Assembly: GCF_011064545.1 (NCBI RefSeq) | Contig: NZ_JAAMFG010000030.1 | Coordinates: forward strand, 62,001-126,000 | Reading direction: 5' to 3' | DNA length: 64,000 nucleotides | Source: Wenzhouxiangella sp. XN24 | GTDB taxonomy: Bacteria > Pseudomonadota > Gammaproteobacteria > Steroidobacterales > XN24 | Part shown: piece after piece, positions 15,402 through 24,356 of the stretch | How the letters are laid out: every line of letters begins with the position of its first letter | Numbering within the stretch: position 1 is the stretch's first letter | Translations under genes and position numbers: made by a program | The notes under the pieces: model-generated | The model's database searches: none | The model's input: the letters and a program-made list of their open reading frames with translations, nothing else | Told to the model about the DNA's origin: nothing

Positions 15402-15621
15402 GTGCGGCATTCCGGTAATTCGGTAGGCCCCATTAAGGGATTTGGGGTACGGCTCATTCTTTGGCATGTCCTCTATCACCCCAGCTTTTCGTATTGGTAG
15501 ATGCCGAAACCTGTGAATCTGGTCACCGTAGTTCCGTTACCCGCTCACCCAAAATCTCAGCAATCCGTTTGGCGAACAGCTGGATGTTGTTGCCGTAGTC
15601 GAAGCGCTAAGGAGAGCCAAC
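15402..15621. other. left boundary of the island, no intact gene
   Basis: Composition changes from GC-rich to more balanced here. On the reverse strand 15529-15608 reads FDYGNNIQLFAKRIAEILGE then a stop, which looks like the C-terminal tip of some lost protein. No integrase, tRNA or clear attachment repeat is visible. Confidence 0.35.
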
Positions 15622-16245
15622 GTGAAGCATGCGGACCAGTACCTACCTGAATTACTAACGATAGAGCAAGCCGCCATCAAGGGGCTCCGTATCGATCGCG
15701 TTCACGGGACCGAGTTTCGTGTCAAACCGCGCCTATACCAAGTTCGTGATAACAACCTGAAAAGCCGCGGCCCGTGGTTCATTGAACTATTCCCCAAGCA
15801 GGTAACGAACAAAGACGGTGTGACCCACGAAGCACTCGTGATCTCGCCTTTCCTCGCGCCTTCGAATGCTAGCAATCGCACGGCGCAGCTCACCCGGCAA
15901 TCAATCATGGTCCAACCAGCGACGGCGGGAGCCTACGCTGGACGTCCCTATGCCCACATAACTTTCAGAGAACCCGGTTCCTGGGGTGGAAAAAGAACTG
16001 CAGGCAAAGGCGAGAAGGAGAATCTCCCTGCCTGGTTCTTATCGTTATACAAGCGAAAGATCCGGCTTAGGAAGACGGTGCAGGGCAAGGTCCAATCTGA
16101 TGATGAAATCGGACAACGGTTATCGAAATTCCATGACATTAAGCAAGTAGTGGTTTTCGACGAATGGAACGATCACGATTTCATCCGGTTTTTCATGGCC
16201 ATGAGAGTTTTTTCGGCTGAACGGGGGTTCGCTTTCCGCCACTAG
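15622..16245 (+). CDS. hypothetical island protein, 207 residues
   Basis: The first rightward gene of the island. GTG 15622 follows AAGGAGAG. The 207-residue product is basic and looks soluble (RVHGTEFRVKPRLYQVRDNN, then KYRLRK-like basic segments and VVVFDEWNDHDFIRFF near the end). I recognise no family and no catalytic motif. It lies 1.75 kb upstream of the DUF6884-dpdB-dpdA genes on the same strand, so a role in the modification system is possible but unproven. Confidence 0.55.
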   Translation: MKHADQYLPELLTIEQAAIKGLRIDRVHGTEFRVKPRLYQVRDNNLKSRGPWFIELFPKQVTNKDGVTHEALVISPFLAPSNASNRTAQLTRQSIMVQPATAGAYAGRPYAHITFREPGSWGGKRTAGKGEKENLPAWFLSLYKRKIRLRKTVQGKVQSDDEIGQRLSKFHDIKQVVVFDEWNDHDFIRFFMAMRVFSAERGFAFRH

Positions 16246-16312
16246 ACGTCCGATCCGCCCTGTCCTGCACCCCGAGACGTAACGGCATGTCATGAACTGC
16301 TAAGAAAATGAA

Positions 16313-16861
16313 ATGAAACTCGGAACCATCAGTATCGCGGAGCATGGACAGAAGGGCTTGAGCCTGGCGCCCGTCGTGGGACCACAGGAGCGCGCGACTG
16401 CGCACCTCTACCGCATCCAGGCACTCAGCGGATGGGATCTCTTGGTGGCCTACACGGCTTTCCGAAGTAGCACCGATGTCCGCTGCCTCGAGTACTCCAA
16501 ATCAACGCCAGAAGTACTGCATCGACTTACGCACGGATTGAGAATGTCTGTATTGGGATCTATTAATCCGGTCGTTCAGTGGGCTGAACTGAGCCAGGCT
16601 CGACTGGACAAAACTGTTACGCCCCCTTGGTCAACCCTAAGAAAGGCCTCTGAACAAGAACTAAACGCCGCTGCTGGTATCTCTGTGCGCACTGTGCTCG
16701 ACCAGATTGGCGGCACACTCGGCACGCGGACTGATCAAATTGACGACGACAGCCGGCGACGGTCCTATATGTGCACACTGTTTCCGAAACGAGATCGCTA
16801 CGTGCCGGTTGCTGCCTACGTATTGACCAGGGTTTTACCACTTGCGAACGGGTGGAGTTAG
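16313..16861 (+). CDS. hypothetical island protein, 182 residues
   Basis: A 182-residue frame starting at ATG 16313 with a weak purine-rich site upstream. The product (LYRIQALSGWDLLVAYTAFR, then LMSVLGSIN-like helices and SYMCTLFPKRDRYVPVAAYV) has no domain I recognise. It ends 5 nt before the next start, so the two genes are co-transcribed. Composition matches the rest of the island. Confidence 0.5.
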   Translation: MKLGTISIAEHGQKGLSLAPVVGPQERATAHLYRIQALSGWDLLVAYTAFRSSTDVRCLEYSKSTPEVLHRLTHGLRMSVLGSINPVVQWAELSQARLDKTVTPPWSTLRKASEQELNAAAGISVRTVLDQIGGTLGTRTDQIDDDSRRRSYMCTLFPKRDRYVPVAAYVLTRVLPLANGWS

Positions 16862-16866
16862 AGTCA

Positions 16867-17136
16867 ATGGCCAAACTCGATACCCTGAAGAATGCGAAAC
16901 ACGCAACGATAAAAAATTGGATCGTTCAAGCACTTCGGACCACAGAGAGTGGGCGGTCGAATCAAGACACCCTGGTCAAAAAGATCTGTTCTATGCGGAG
17001 TGTAAGCACCCTGCGCGGGACTCCAAGGACGGACTTTGCAGCAAAGGTCAACAAAGCTATAGGCGCGATGCTCAGGGAAAAGCCTCCGCGTATAGAACGA
17101 TGCGGGGCAGGTCTTCGATCTATTAAACTGTCCTGA
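16867..17136 (+). CDS. small basic hypothetical protein, 89 residues
   Basis: An 89-residue, strongly basic protein (KNAKHATIKNWIVQALRTTE, then LREKPPRIERCGAG) with the feel of a small winged-helix or nucleic-acid-binding domain, though I cannot name a family. ATG 16867 is preceded by GGTGGAG. It follows the previous gene directly. About 230 nt separate it from the DUF6884-like gene. Confidence 0.5.
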   Translation: MAKLDTLKNAKHATIKNWIVQALRTTESGRSNQDTLVKKICSMRSVSTLRGTPRTDFAAKVNKAIGAMLREKPPRIERCGAGLRSIKLS

Positions 17137-17369
17137 CGTCCACGCAATTCGCATGCAAAACCCGGGGCAGGCCATCTTCATGGCTCCTCGCTCCCCCGGC
17201 AAGGGGCATCTTCTCTAGAATCAATTGGTCCGCCAATCGGCAGGCAGGTCACCTCCATTTAATGCGAGTCATTGTCTGGCCCATTCTTGGTGATTAATGC
17301 AACTTATGGTGGTAGAGTAGCGACCCGAATATAGCTAGCCTTGAAGAAAACCCAGCGGGAGCAATTGGG

Positions 17370-18314
17370 ATGGGCGGGACGTACACCGCGGCTTACCTCT
17401 TTACCAACTGTACCGCCCGAAAGAGCAGACCCGCCACCTCGGCACTTTCTCTTCGCACTCTTCCCCGGCAGACACTCCGAGGTCTCGCCCGCGACTGGGT
17501 CCGCAGACTTGATAAAGCTCCGGATCGGCTTCCAGCTACTCAACTTTATCAAGGCCGAGCGATGCGAGAAGCCCAGGCGGCCGCAGAGCAATCATCGGCG
17601 CAATTGATGATTGTCTCTGCCGGTGTCGGACTTGTCGGCGCTAAAACCTTAATCCCTCCCTACGAGGCCACAATCACTCGTGGCCATGCTCAGAACCCCC
17701 AAAACCGAACGAAGGAGACTGCTACCTCTGCAGATTGGTGGTCCGAACTGACAAAAGCATTAGGTCGACCTTCGCCAGTTGCAGAGTTGATTCTTGGGAC
17801 CAAACCAAACTCATTGGCCATTTTCGCTATTTCTCGGCCTTATTTAGAGATGCTCGCAGGTGAAATGTCGAACCTGGGTCCAGAGCAGGTGGGACGTATT
17901 AGAATCATCTCCCACGGCCCTCAATCATGGCTGCCTATTCATCTTCGTGGTCAGACGATCGTCTACTCGGCGAGTTTCGATGGCCCGCGTAGCCCAAACC
18001 CTGGAACGAAGTCGGATTTTGTTCAAAGAGCGGCGCGCCATTTCGTAACCGAGATACTGCCCAACTGTCCTGGCGGTAGTGCCTCAGATCAGCAACGCAT
18101 GGTTAACCACACATTGGACGAACTGCCAATACCGCAGGTACACACGCGCAGACGGCTTACGGACGATGCAATCATAGAAATCATCAAGCGGGACCTTACG
18201 CTTGTCGGGGGACAGAGTTCTCGGATGCTTCGGCATCTCCGGGACAATCTCTATGTCAGTTGCGAACAGGGACGATTCCGGGATCTCTTCAAGAAAGCGG
18301 CGGCTCTAGATTAA
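17370..18314 (+). CDS. DUF6884/YaaA-like protein of the dpd island
   Basis: A 314-residue protein. Its N-terminal half has the DUF6884-type pattern: a cysteine motif (TNCTARKSRP), LYQGRAMREA, then VSAGVGLVGAKTLIPPYEAT. Related domains occur in YaaA-like proteins and in enzymes of 7-deazaguanine metabolism. The C-terminal half (LAIFAISRPYLEMLAGEMSN, RRLTDDAIIEIIKRDLTLVG) is not familiar. It lies 22 nt upstream of dpdB1 with dpdA following, so a role in tailoring preQ0 on DNA, comparable to DpdC of known islands, is a reasonable inference, not a demonstrated fact. Confidence 0.6.
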   Translation: MGGTYTAAYLFTNCTARKSRPATSALSLRTLPRQTLRGLARDWVRRLDKAPDRLPATQLYQGRAMREAQAAAEQSSAQLMIVSAGVGLVGAKTLIPPYEATITRGHAQNPQNRTKETATSADWWSELTKALGRPSPVAELILGTKPNSLAIFAISRPYLEMLAGEMSNLGPEQVGRIRIISHGPQSWLPIHLRGQTIVYSASFDGPRSPNPGTKSDFVQRAARHFVTEILPNCPGGSASDQQRMVNHTLDELPIPQVHTRRRLTDDAIIEIIKRDLTLVGGQSSRMLRHLRDNLYVSCEQGRFRDLFKKAAALD

Positions 18315-18336
18315 GCCCAAGAGTGGAGTCTTGAAC

Positions 18337-19464
18337 ATGGCGACAAAGAAGCCTTTGGCGATTCGGGCAGTGCGAGCGTATCAAGGCGAGGGCCGAGAGC
18401 TCTTCGCTTTCTTCATGCCTGGCAACCTAATTACGAAGATAGCTGACATTAGCCGAGTGGGGAGGGACGAGTCCGAATCTCTCCAAGGCTTCCAGAGGAA
18501 GGCTATTAAGAATCACATTCGCCAGATCACGGCTTATCTCGACCAAGGAGGCGTCCTTTTCCCGAATGCGATCCTCCTAGCTTTTGGTCCTGAAGTTAAG
18601 TTTAGCCGCGCCAGGGGCCGTGACCCAAAGGGCGTTCACAATGTCGGGGAAGTTGGCACCTTGACCATTCCATGGCCAGGCAACCAAGGGCATATCGCTT
18701 GGATCGTCGACGGACAGCAGCGCTCACTGGCGCTTAGTGAGAGCACGAATGGAGATGTCCCCGTGCCGGTTATCGGATTCGTAGGTAACCTCAAGGTACA
18801 GCGCGAGCAGTTCATCTTGGTGAACAAAGCCAAACCACTCCCTACCCGGCTCATTAATGAGTTACTTCCCGAGGTAGACATTCACCTACCGAGGGACTTG
18901 GCCGCGCGAAAGATACCTAGTGAACTTTGCCGATTGCTCCACATCCACCCCGCCTCCCCCTTCAAAGGGTTGGTTCGATTCGAATCTGAGCCGAAATCAA
19001 AGACGGCGATAGTGAGTGATAGTGCTCTGATCGAGACCGTCCGCGCGAGCATCAGCAATCCGTTGGGCGCTCTCTCGCAGTACAAGGCCAGGGGAGACCA
19101 GCCCGCTGACGTGGAAGGGATGTTTTCTGCGCTAGTGCTTTACTGGACAGCTGTTGAGTCTGTATTCGCTGACGCCTGGGGTAAATCACCGACAAGAAGT
19201 CGTTTGATGCATGGAGCCGGCATTAAGGCCATGGGGACGCTCATGGATCACATCATGCCTCGGACCTATGGGGCACGAGATCCTGCATCAGTCATTAGTG
19301 AATCGCTCTCCCGGATTGCCCCTGCGTGTTGTTGGACTTCGGGAACCTGGGAAGACCTTGGCCTTCGCTGGAACCAAGTTCAAAACACGCGCGGCCACGT
19401 TAAGGAACTCGCGGGAGAACTCATACGCTTGGACTATGAGGCTACCCGAAGCGAGCGCGCGTGA
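18337..19464 (+). CDS. dpdB: DpdB-like DGQHR-family protein, paralogue 1
   Basis: A 375-residue protein with the hallmark DGQQR (125-129) of the DndB/DpdB DGQHR group, whose fold is related to ParB/sulfiredoxin nucleases. Other family blocks are GFQRKAIKNHI (51-61), EQFILVNKAKPLPTRL and SRLMHGAGIKAMG. In known dpd islands DpdB acts with DpdA to insert preQ0 into DNA. I use ATG 18337 with GGAG upstream rather than TTG 18331. Its stop overlaps the dpdA start by 4 nt (GTGA), so expression is coupled. Confidence 0.85.
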   Translation: MATKKPLAIRAVRAYQGEGRELFAFFMPGNLITKIADISRVGRDESESLQGFQRKAIKNHIRQITAYLDQGGVLFPNAILLAFGPEVKFSRARGRDPKGVHNVGEVGTLTIPWPGNQGHIAWIVDGQQRSLALSESTNGDVPVPVIGFVGNLKVQREQFILVNKAKPLPTRLINELLPEVDIHLPRDLAARKIPSELCRLLHIHPASPFKGLVRFESEPKSKTAIVSDSALIETVRASISNPLGALSQYKARGDQPADVEGMFSALVLYWTAVESVFADAWGKSPTRSRLMHGAGIKAMGTLMDHIMPRTYGARDPASVISESLSRIAPACCWTSGTWEDLGLRWNQVQNTRGHVKELAGELIRLDYEATRSERA

Positions 19465-20747
19465 AATTCATCTACGCCGATAGCCTTGATGTAGTCGATC
19501 CAGGCTACGATTTTCTTAAGGACACCCATACGCCAGGGCGTCAGCCCTATTGGGACGACCAGTATCCCCACGAAATCCTGAGCAGCCCCCCGTATGACGG
19601 CCTATTGGTGTCTCGTGCAATCGTAGGGGACAAAATTCCAGGCAAATATACACTCGATCAGCGAATGCGATTCCGACGCGAAGGCGCAAGACGATTTCTA
19701 CGGTTAGAAGATCAGAAGTTCCGCGAAATGCTGCTTTTTGGAGACTGCGGCGCCTTTTCTTATCACAAGGAGGAGCGGCCACCGTACACCGTCGATGACA
19801 CGCTGGCTTTCTATCACGACGGGGGCTTCACCCATGGCTTCTCCGTGGACCATGTAATTTTCGAGTTCGATGGCCGTCATCGCGATATGGAAGGAGGTTC
19901 GCATACGGCTCGGACCAGATTCGATATGACCTTGGCGCTAGCCGACGAGTTTCTACGCGCAAGCAAACACATGCCTTCTGAATTCACCCCAATAGGAGTA
20001 ATACAGGGCTGGTCACCGGGAAGCATGGCAGCCGCAGCAAAGGCATTAAAAAAAATGGGCTATACGTACATGGCAGTCGGTGGAATCGTGCCGTTGAAAC
20101 CGGTGCAGATCCATTGGGCGCTAGATGCAATTAGAAGTGCTGTACCAAAGCAAAGTGCCGCCATGCACCTGCTCGGATTTGCGAAGGCTGACCATATTGA
20201 TGAGTTCGTCCGCTACGGAATTACAAGCTTTGACTCAACATCTCCACTTCTCCGTGCATTCAAGGATTCACGAAAGAACTACTACGCGCCCACCGAATCG
20301 GGGAATCTAGAGTACTTTTCTGCTATCCGAATACCACAGGCACTGGAGAACGCTAAGCTAAAGAGGCAGGTCCAAGAGGGTCGTCTTAGGCAAGAAGACC
20401 TACAGAATCTGGAGTTGAATGCCCTGGAGGCCGTGCGTGGTTACGCAGTGCATCGAAACGGACTCACCCACACGCTGCATTCGGTACTCGAATACAACAG
20501 CAAATTGCTTGAGTCAGATTGCACGGATCGGTCCACCAAAGATCGTAAACTGCAGAAACTAAAAATTGAGTATGAAAACACGCTGCAGAAACGCCCATGG
20601 GAGTCATGCGGGTGCGAGATTTGCAGGCATGCCGGGATCGAGGTTGTCATCTTCCGGGCGAGTAACAGAAACAAGCGTCGCGGTATACATAATCTTCATG
20701 TGTTCTATAACCATGTTCGAACGCTGCATTCGGCTGGGACCCCTTGA
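19461..20747 (+). CDS. dpdA: DpdA, DNA-directed guanine transglycosylase homologue
   Basis: A 428-residue TGT-superfamily enzyme that would exchange guanine in DNA for a 7-deazaguanine base. D95 in FGDCGAFSY fits the general acid/base aspartate, and D258 in YGITSFDSTSPLL corresponds to the TGT nucleophile region. VGGIVPLK is the base-binding glycine loop. The C-terminal zinc site is C383, C385, C388 (CGCEICRHAG) and H410. It is longer and less tRNA-like than bacterial Tgt and sits between two dpdB genes, the context of DpdA. Start GTG 19461 overlaps dpdB1; its stop abuts dpdB2. Confidence 0.9.
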   Translation: MKFIYADSLDVVDPGYDFLKDTHTPGRQPYWDDQYPHEILSSPPYDGLLVSRAIVGDKIPGKYTLDQRMRFRREGARRFLRLEDQKFREMLLFGDCGAFSYHKEERPPYTVDDTLAFYHDGGFTHGFSVDHVIFEFDGRHRDMEGGSHTARTRFDMTLALADEFLRASKHMPSEFTPIGVIQGWSPGSMAAAAKALKKMGYTYMAVGGIVPLKPVQIHWALDAIRSAVPKQSAAMHLLGFAKADHIDEFVRYGITSFDSTSPLLRAFKDSRKNYYAPTESGNLEYFSAIRIPQALENAKLKRQVQEGRLRQEDLQNLELNALEAVRGYAVHRNGLTHTLHSVLEYNSKLLESDCTDRSTKDRKLQKLKIEYENTLQKRPWESCGCEICRHAGIEVVIFRASNRNKRRGIHNLHVFYNHVRTLHSAGTP

Positions 20748-21818
20748 ATGAAGTCTTTTACATATCAATGCCTTATCCCGCACCAGGCCACAGGTCGCGA
20801 TATCTTCACATTTTGCGCATCGGTAGACGAGATTTTGCAATTCGCGACGGTGGAGAGAATAGGCCGGACTGCGAGTGGCCAATTAAAGGGTTTTCAAAGG
20901 CCTCACGTAGCAAAACACATCGCGGAGATCCGAGACTATCTAACTGAACCCGACGCCATCTTGCCCAACGCAGTCGTTATCGCCTTTCCTGGAAACGCGG
21001 CACTTTCAGCCTTGGGCAATCGTACTGGCAAACTGACCATTGACTGCAACTCAAACACATACGCTTACGTGGTAGATGGACAGCAACGACTTGCTGCGCT
21101 CAACTCTCTAAAAGGAAAGAGATTCGAGGTTCTCGTTGCCGGGTTCATGTGCGAGGACCTGGAAGAACTAAAGCGTCAGTTTATCCTCATAAACAATGCG
21201 CGCCCTCTTTCAAAGTCCCTAATTTACGAACTCCTACCCACTTCTGGGCAGATGCCCTCGCGCCTTTCGGTAAGGACAAAAGCCGCCCAAATCGTGGAAC
21301 GCCTCAACTTCGATGAGTCATCAAGTCTGTTCCACGAAATTCGGATGCACACGAATCCCGCCGGCGTAATTCGCGATACAGCAATACAACGTGTAGCAAT
21401 GTCGTCATTGAACGACGGCGCGTTGCGTCATCTCGCCGCGAACGACAATTCCCTAGACAAACCCTTTCAACTTCTCAGCAATTTTTATGGCGCTGTCAAG
21501 GAAGCCTTCAAAGACGATTGGCGTGAAAAGACCCCGAGAACATCACGACTGGTACACGGGGTCGGAGTAGTAAGCCTCGGTTATGTTGCGGAATTTCTAC
21601 ACTCGAAGAATCAAGCCTTCGAACAGAGCGATTTTTCCACCGGGTTGTACCCCCTGGTCGGAAGAACTCGATGGTCTTCAGGGTCATGGGAGTTTGGAAT
21701 CGGGGACACGAGGCCCTGGGACTCGCTGCAAAATGTTGCTCGTGACTGGATCCAACTCGCAGACCACCTAATTGGCATTTTGGTCTCGACGACCGCCAAG
21801 AAGGCCAGTCCGAAATAA
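20748..21818 (+). CDS. dpdB: DpdB-like DGQHR-family protein, paralogue 2
   Basis: A 356-residue DGQHR protein with DGQQR at 110-114, GFQRPHVAKHI at 49-59, RQFILINNARPLSKSL and SRLVHGVGVVSLG. It shares the family frame with paralogues 1 and 3 but diverges most, especially near the N-terminus. ATG 20748 directly follows the dpdA stop (TGAATG). It ends the rightward operon and is followed by a strong hairpin. A heteromeric DpdB1-DpdB2 partner for DpdA is a reasonable guess. Confidence 0.84.
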   Translation: MKSFTYQCLIPHQATGRDIFTFCASVDEILQFATVERIGRTASGQLKGFQRPHVAKHIAEIRDYLTEPDAILPNAVVIAFPGNAALSALGNRTGKLTIDCNSNTYAYVVDGQQRLAALNSLKGKRFEVLVAGFMCEDLEELKRQFILINNARPLSKSLIYELLPTSGQMPSRLSVRTKAAQIVERLNFDESSSLFHEIRMHTNPAGVIRDTAIQRVAMSSLNDGALRHLAANDNSLDKPFQLLSNFYGAVKEAFKDDWREKTPRTSRLVHGVGVVSLGYVAEFLHSKNQAFEQSDFSTGLYPLVGRTRWSSGSWEFGIGDTRPWDSLQNVARDWIQLADHLIGILVSTTAKKASPK

Positions 21819-21820
21819 GT

Positions 21821-21848
21821 CCTTGATCCACCTTGAGATGGATCAAGG
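21821..21848. terminator. hairpin between convergent dpdB2 and dpdB3
   Basis: CCTTGATCCA and TGGATCAAGG form a perfect 10-bp stem around 8 nt, 3 nt past the dpdB2 stop. It can terminate the rightward operon. There is no strong T-run, so it may also act in both directions with the leftward operon ending at 21947. Confidence 0.6.
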
Positions 21849-21946
21849 TAAACCGAGGGCATGTTAAGCATGTGGCATTCCGGCCAATGGCAATCATTTC
21901 TTCCAAGGCAAAAGTACTGGTCCTATTTGGAACACCCTTTGCTTTA

Positions 21947-23065
21947 CTAACGCGCCAACTTGTCGTATTCGGAGACAAGGTAAGCCGCCAACCGCCGCTT
22001 GTCCTGACTCGTGTTCTGTATCTCGTTCCATGCACAATTTAGTCTGGGCCATTGCCCACTTGTCCATGCGCACCGACGTTGCACGATGAGAAGTCGGCCT
22101 TTTACTGACTCTACGGAACGCTCGCTTGTGAGGTTGACATCTCGCATAACCCGATCCATCAGGCACCCCATGGCATAGATACCCGCCCCGTGCACCAGAC
22201 GGCTATTACGGGGACTTCCCAACCATGCTTCGGGCCAAACACTAGATACACCTTGAAAAAAAGTGCTGACAACATTTGCAGCCCCCTCAATATCTGTATC
22301 TTCATAGGAGTTGCCTGAACAGGTGGCCAACACGCCGCCGTGCTTTATGCTTCTCTCAATGAGACCCACGATTGCCGCCTGGCTGATGTTGCACCCGTCG
22401 CCGATGGATCCAAGCCCTCTAATCCGTCCACAAAAGGGGGAATTTTTATCGAACCTAAGAACCTCAAGGATTGCGGCGGCAACCCGACGTAGACGCAGGT
22501 TATCGGGAAGGTGAGCGTCTATGTGCGGCAATAACTCGTTCAACAGATCCTTAGGCAGCGGCTTAGTTCTGTTTACCAGCACAAACTGTTCTCTCTGAAC
22601 GCTGGGCGCATCCGAACAAAACCCAACTACCACGACAGGAAACGGTCGAGATGGTTCTAATTCAGATAGGGCGGCGACCCGTTGTTGTCCATCGACGATG
22701 AACCCTGGCTTTGTCTCGCGCGGACCCGACAGTGGAATCGACAGGGTGCCGAAGGTTCCCCATTCACTTCGTAATTGGTTCGAGAGTGGAGTAAAGGCAA
22801 CGGTCTTATTGAAAGCAATTACGATAGCGTTTGGCAGGAGTGCGCCCTCCTGCTGCAAGTACGCATGGATGGCGGCTATATGTCGCGAGACTCGCTCCCT
22901 TTGATATCCTGCAAGCTCACCGTCTTCGACCCTCTGCGCAAAATGGACAGATGCGAACTGGTGAATCATTCGCCCGTTGACCCCGAAGACGACCAACGGC
23001 ACATCCTTCCGTTGCTCGATCCGCAAAGCGTTCACTCTCACGACTCGCGGGGCTTCCTTATCCAT
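21947..23065 (-). CDS. dpdB: DpdB-like DGQHR-family protein, paralogue 3
   Basis: A 372-residue DGQHR protein with DGQQR at 125-129, GYQRERVSRHI at 53-63, REQFVLVNRTKPLPKDL and SRLVHGAGIYAMG. It is closer to paralogue 1 (both end W-TSG-W then WNxxQNT) than to paralogue 2. Unlike those two it is the last gene of the leftward operon, starting 4 nt after the stop of the unknown gene at 23070. It is thus linked to the ATPase/nuclease genes rather than to dpdA, which suggests a separate role, for example in sensing modification. Confidence 0.82.
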   Translation of the reverse strand: MDKEAPRVVRVNALRIEQRKDVPLVVFGVNGRMIHQFASVHFAQRVEDGELAGYQRERVSRHIAAIHAYLQQEGALLPNAIVIAFNKTVAFTPLSNQLRSEWGTFGTLSIPLSGPRETKPGFIVDGQQRVAALSELEPSRPFPVVVVGFCSDAPSVQREQFVLVNRTKPLPKDLLNELLPHIDAHLPDNLRLRRVAAAILEVLRFDKNSPFCGRIRGLGSIGDGCNISQAAIVGLIERSIKHGGVLATCSGNSYEDTDIEGAANVVSTFFQGVSSVWPEAWLGSPRNSRLVHGAGIYAMGCLMDRVMRDVNLTSERSVESVKGRLLIVQRRCAWTSGQWPRLNCAWNEIQNTSQDKRRLAAYLVSEYDKLAR

Positions 23066-23069
23066 TGAA

Positions 23070-24344
23070 TTACTGGGTCAATCCTAATTCTGTTTCTGCA
23101 ATGTGGATATTCTGAGGATCACGGCTGTATCGACCACCAGAAAGGGATACACCGGGAGCTTTAGCTGCGTAGTCGATAATGTCTTTATGAACTTCGCCAA
23201 ACGATACATCGTGCTCAGAGAGCAATGCCGTCAATAAGGTGACATCTCTTAGCGAACTCGGGCCAACTCGACGCCTCAGAAGTTTATAGGCTTTCAAAAG
23301 GGACTCTGGGAAGGGCATTGGACCAATCCGCTCGCGAAAATGGTTCCAGCTAGGATTGCTACGCCATTGACCGCTCGCCACAGAAGATTCCATCTCCTTC
23401 TCGCCGAATCTTGCGTCCAAATCAGAGAGCAACTGCACAGCCTCGGGCATGACTCGGTATTCAAAGGTATTCTTTCGTATACCGTCTTTACTTAAGTAAC
23501 CCAAATCAACAAGCCACTCTAACCTTGGCGATACTCTGTGTTCCAAAACGCCAGGGGCACGGCGTGACGTGCTTGCCTTAGCGGCAGTTCTTTCAATCAG
23601 CTTTCTATGCTTAATGGCCTCTGCCAGTATTGCGCGCGGAATCCGGCTGCCGATTTCTTCCAGCGCACGCCTGACTATAACGGGATACTGATCGGCAACT
23701 TGATCACGAGAGACAGTCTGCCCAAGCTCAACAATGCACCGCAGGAGTTCGCGCGTCACTGGACCGTCGGTCTCAAGGAGCTGCCTAAGGAGTGCGACTC
23801 GCTCTATCCCTATAATGAAAGGATTTCGTTCTGTTAGTCCTTCGATGACCGATAACTGGCGCAGCGACTGAACTAGGTATCCGGCGCTAGATAGCGCATT
23901 CGTCGGCTTCGTAAGCAAACGAAGTTGCCGCGCAAGACCGAGGATCTCAGTCGCGACCTCGGGCGTCGGAACACCTACTGTAGAAGGGACCGCCGGATCA
24001 GACATCCAGATATCCGTCTCATGGACGGGAAGGGAGCCTATCTCTTTTCCATGTCTGTCTAACGCTACCCAGCGGTCACACGACTTCTTCAGCCCGTATC
24101 CACGATAGCGCCCTTCAACTCGCGGGCGCTCGCCTATAAGTCCCTTTTGAACCAAATAACGAAACGTACCGTCATTGCTGCCATCTTCAACGTCAAGTGA
24201 CCTCGAACTGTCCAAGTCGTCTTTCAACCTGGAGATCAGCGTCTGTTCCCGCTGATTTGCAAGCGTACACCTATCAAGAACCAGATTTACGGAACCCAGT
24301 CTCGAGCGGAAGATGGTTAGGTATGTTAGGAACGGCTCATGCAT
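23070..24344 (-). CDS. unknown protein of the putative restriction operon
   Basis: A 424-residue soluble protein of no family I can name. It has an N-terminal region that reads like a winged-helix (TFRYLVQKGLIGERPRVEG) and a second one near residues 275-300 (RLEWLVDLGYLSKDG), separated by a long helical region. Such tandem winged-helix architecture fits a DNA-binding adaptor. It begins 12 nt after the HerA-like stop and ends 4 nt before dpdB3. It could correspond to DpdG of known islands, but I cannot show that from sequence. Confidence 0.6.
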   Translation of the reverse strand: MHEPFLTYLTIFRSRLGSVNLVLDRCTLANQREQTLISRLKDDLDSSRSLDVEDGSNDGTFRYLVQKGLIGERPRVEGRYRGYGLKKSCDRWVALDRHGKEIGSLPVHETDIWMSDPAVPSTVGVPTPEVATEILGLARQLRLLTKPTNALSSAGYLVQSLRQLSVIEGLTERNPFIIGIERVALLRQLLETDGPVTRELLRCIVELGQTVSRDQVADQYPVIVRRALEEIGSRIPRAILAEAIKHRKLIERTAAKASTSRRAPGVLEHRVSPRLEWLVDLGYLSKDGIRKNTFEYRVMPEAVQLLSDLDARFGEKEMESSVASGQWRSNPSWNHFRERIGPMPFPESLLKAYKLLRRRVGPSSLRDVTLLTALLSEHDVSFGEVHKDIIDYAAKAPGVSLSGGRYSRDPQNIHIAETELGLTQ

Positions 24345-24356
24345 TATCGAATGAGG

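Noticed and set aside
15529-15608. reverse-strand coding-like tip (FDYGNNIQLFAKRIAEILGE) at the island's left edge
   Set aside because: Too short and without a recognisable family to be called a gene; noted only as a possible relic of what the island interrupted.
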